A DNA stretch of 23,273 nucleotides from Micavibrio sp. UBA6139 (GTDB lineage Bacteria > Pseudomonadota > Alphaproteobacteria > Micavibrionales > Micavibrionaceae), in contig DIVF01000042.1 of assembly GCA_002423285.1 (NCBI GenBank), positions 1 through 23,273 of the forward strand. Direction: 5' to 3'. The translations under genes and the position numbers were made by a program. Positions 22,362-23,273 of this stretch are shown here, in pieces. Numbering within the stretch: the stretch's first letter is position 1; each line of letters starts with the position of its first letter. Under the pieces are notes generated by a model that saw only the letters and a program-made list of their open reading frames with translations, was not told the DNA's origin and did no database searches.

Positions 22362-23273
22362 ATGCGCGCAAAACTGGTTCCTTTGGCTCTTCTTCTTTCA
22401 ACAACGGTTGTGGGTGGGTTGATGTTTGCATCCGCCGCCGCACAGGCCGGAGAGTCTTTCCGTCCGCAAGGTGGATGGTCGGTGTCAAAGGTTGCCGCGA
22501 AACAAGCGGGCGCAACACCATATTGCGCCTTGGCCCGTCGTTTCGGAAATGGCTCGATCCTGACTTTCGCACGTAACGGTTTCGATGAAACATCCGTGGC
22601 CGTTGATGTGCCAAAGGGTGGCTTTAAAACCGGGCAGGATATTACGGTTGTGTTTGATGCTGGCGCGGGACAAATGCGCAGCTACCAAACGACACCTGTG
22701 TCTGAACGCGGTGTGGTAATTCGTATGGGCCGCGATGATGCTTTCTATAATGCGCTGGAACAAAGTGGTTCGCTGGGTGTAAGCGTTGGGACTGAAACAT
22801 TCGCTTTCGCCATTCCAGATGTTAAGGACGGAACACAAGAACTGGCGGCTTGCCTTGGTACCGCCGTGGAACCAGCGGCCGGGGGCAACAATGCTGAACC
22901 TGTGAAGGCGGCTGCGAAACCTGCGAAGAACACCATGAAACAAAACGCGCTGGATACAGGAACGCAGGCGGTATCTGCTTCCGCGCCACCGCCACCGGCT
23001 CCAAATTCTGATGCGCTGCAAATGCTGCAGGAAGAAAATATTCGTCTGAAGAATGCGCTGGAACGGGAACGCCGCACTTATGAAGACAAAATGCAACAGG
23101 GCGAAAATACCAGTGCCACTGCAGAGCTGACGGAAAAGCTGCGTCTGCTGGAAGTTGAAAACCGTGGTTTGCGTGCGCAAGTACAATCCGGCGGTAAGGC
23201 TGGTGCTGTTTCCAGCATGGCGGCTGAAAAACCTGCTATTTGCGCCCCTGATATGGCGCAAACGGCACAGGCT
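22362..23273 (+). CDS. Secreted coiled-coil protein with the same Cys-pair domain, 3' partial
   Basis: The frame is open from the ATG at 22362 to the right edge (304 codons), so the end is missing. A signal peptide (MRAKLVPLALLLSTTVVGGL, then ASAAAQAGE) predicts export. Residues about 33-164 align with the N-terminal domain of the gene just upstream: RPQGGWSV, C55ALARRFGNG, DDAFYNALE and C164 at the end. The distance between the two Cys is 109 residues in both proteins. A Lys/Ala/Pro-rich linker with APPPPAP follows. Then comes a heptad-like coiled coil (about 222-280, LQMLQEENIRLKNALERERR and TEKLRLLEVENRGLRAQVQ). GGGG six bases before the ATG is the ribosome site. The function is unknown. 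Tandem duplication with the TcpQ-like gene suggests a shared envelope complex. Confidence 0.75.
   Translation, partial: MRAKLVPLALLLSTTVVGGLMFASAAAQAGESFRPQGGWSVSKVAAKQAGATPYCALARRFGNGSILTFARNGFDETSVAVDVPKGGFKTGQDITVVFDAGAGQMRSYQTTPVSERGVVIRMGRDDAFYNALEQSGSLGVSVGTETFAFAIPDVKDGTQELAACLGTAVEPAAGGNNAEPVKAAAKPAKNTMKQNALDTGTQAVSASAPPPPAPNSDALQMLQEENIRLKNALERERRTYEDKMQQGENTSATAELTEKLRLLEVENRGLRAQVQSGGKAGAVSSMAAEKPAICAPDMAQTAQA

Noticed and set aside
1..23273. CRISPR array, insertion sequence, integrase or rRNA
   Set aside because: No regular direct repeats, transposase or integrase motifs, or rRNA sequence were seen on either strand.

Overview
The window looks like chromosomal DNA of an alphaproteobacterium. 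Evidence for this is a phasin_2-type protein, an alphaproteobacterial RecX, an RF2 with the SPY/GGQ layout, an EnvZ/OmpR-type pair beside ilvE, and the dispersed palindrome GTCATCCCCGG-cttga-CCGGGGATGAC. A Micavibrio- or Rhodospirillales-like lineage would fit, but the genus cannot be settled from the sequence alone. Most of the window is moderately GC-rich housekeeping DNA. The first 5.2 kb is visibly AT-richer and differs in codon use.

Positions 1-5205 form an accessory block of two overlapping genes. The first is a very large protein, cut by the left window edge. It has an HNH-like treble-clef module, a NACHT NTPase and about 1,000 residues of helical, HEAT-like sequence. Its stop overlaps (ATGA) the start of a second protein whose C-terminal domain looks like a HEPN RNase with an R-x4-H motif. 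This has the architecture of an anti-phage NLR-like system and is the best candidate for an undescribed system here. Between 5206 and 5422 lie a 14-bp hairpin and an FNR-like palindrome, and this is probably the island edge.

Positions 5423-11643 carry a tandem UspA (UspE-like) protein, an adenosine/adenine deaminase, ilvE (minus), a divergent OmpR-type regulator with its EnvZ-like kinase (ATGA overlap), and then csaA and a phasin on the minus strand. Strong hairpin terminators separate most of these units.

Positions 11880-17590 carry a membrane histidine kinase with two PAS domains. It overlaps recX at the 3' end. Divergent from recX is an ABC-2 permease, followed by hslO (Hsp33, TAATG overlap) and a lipoprotein. 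A terminator, a REP-like palindrome and a bidirectional terminator follow. Next comes an OmpA-family lipoprotein on the minus strand.

Positions 18884-23273 carry tRNA-Gly(CCC), a degenerate DJ-1/PfpI protein, prfB with its programmed +1 frameshift, and two secreted proteins. These two share a paralogous N-terminal domain with identical cysteine spacing. The first ends in a TcpQ-like domain. The second has a coiled coil and runs off the right edge.
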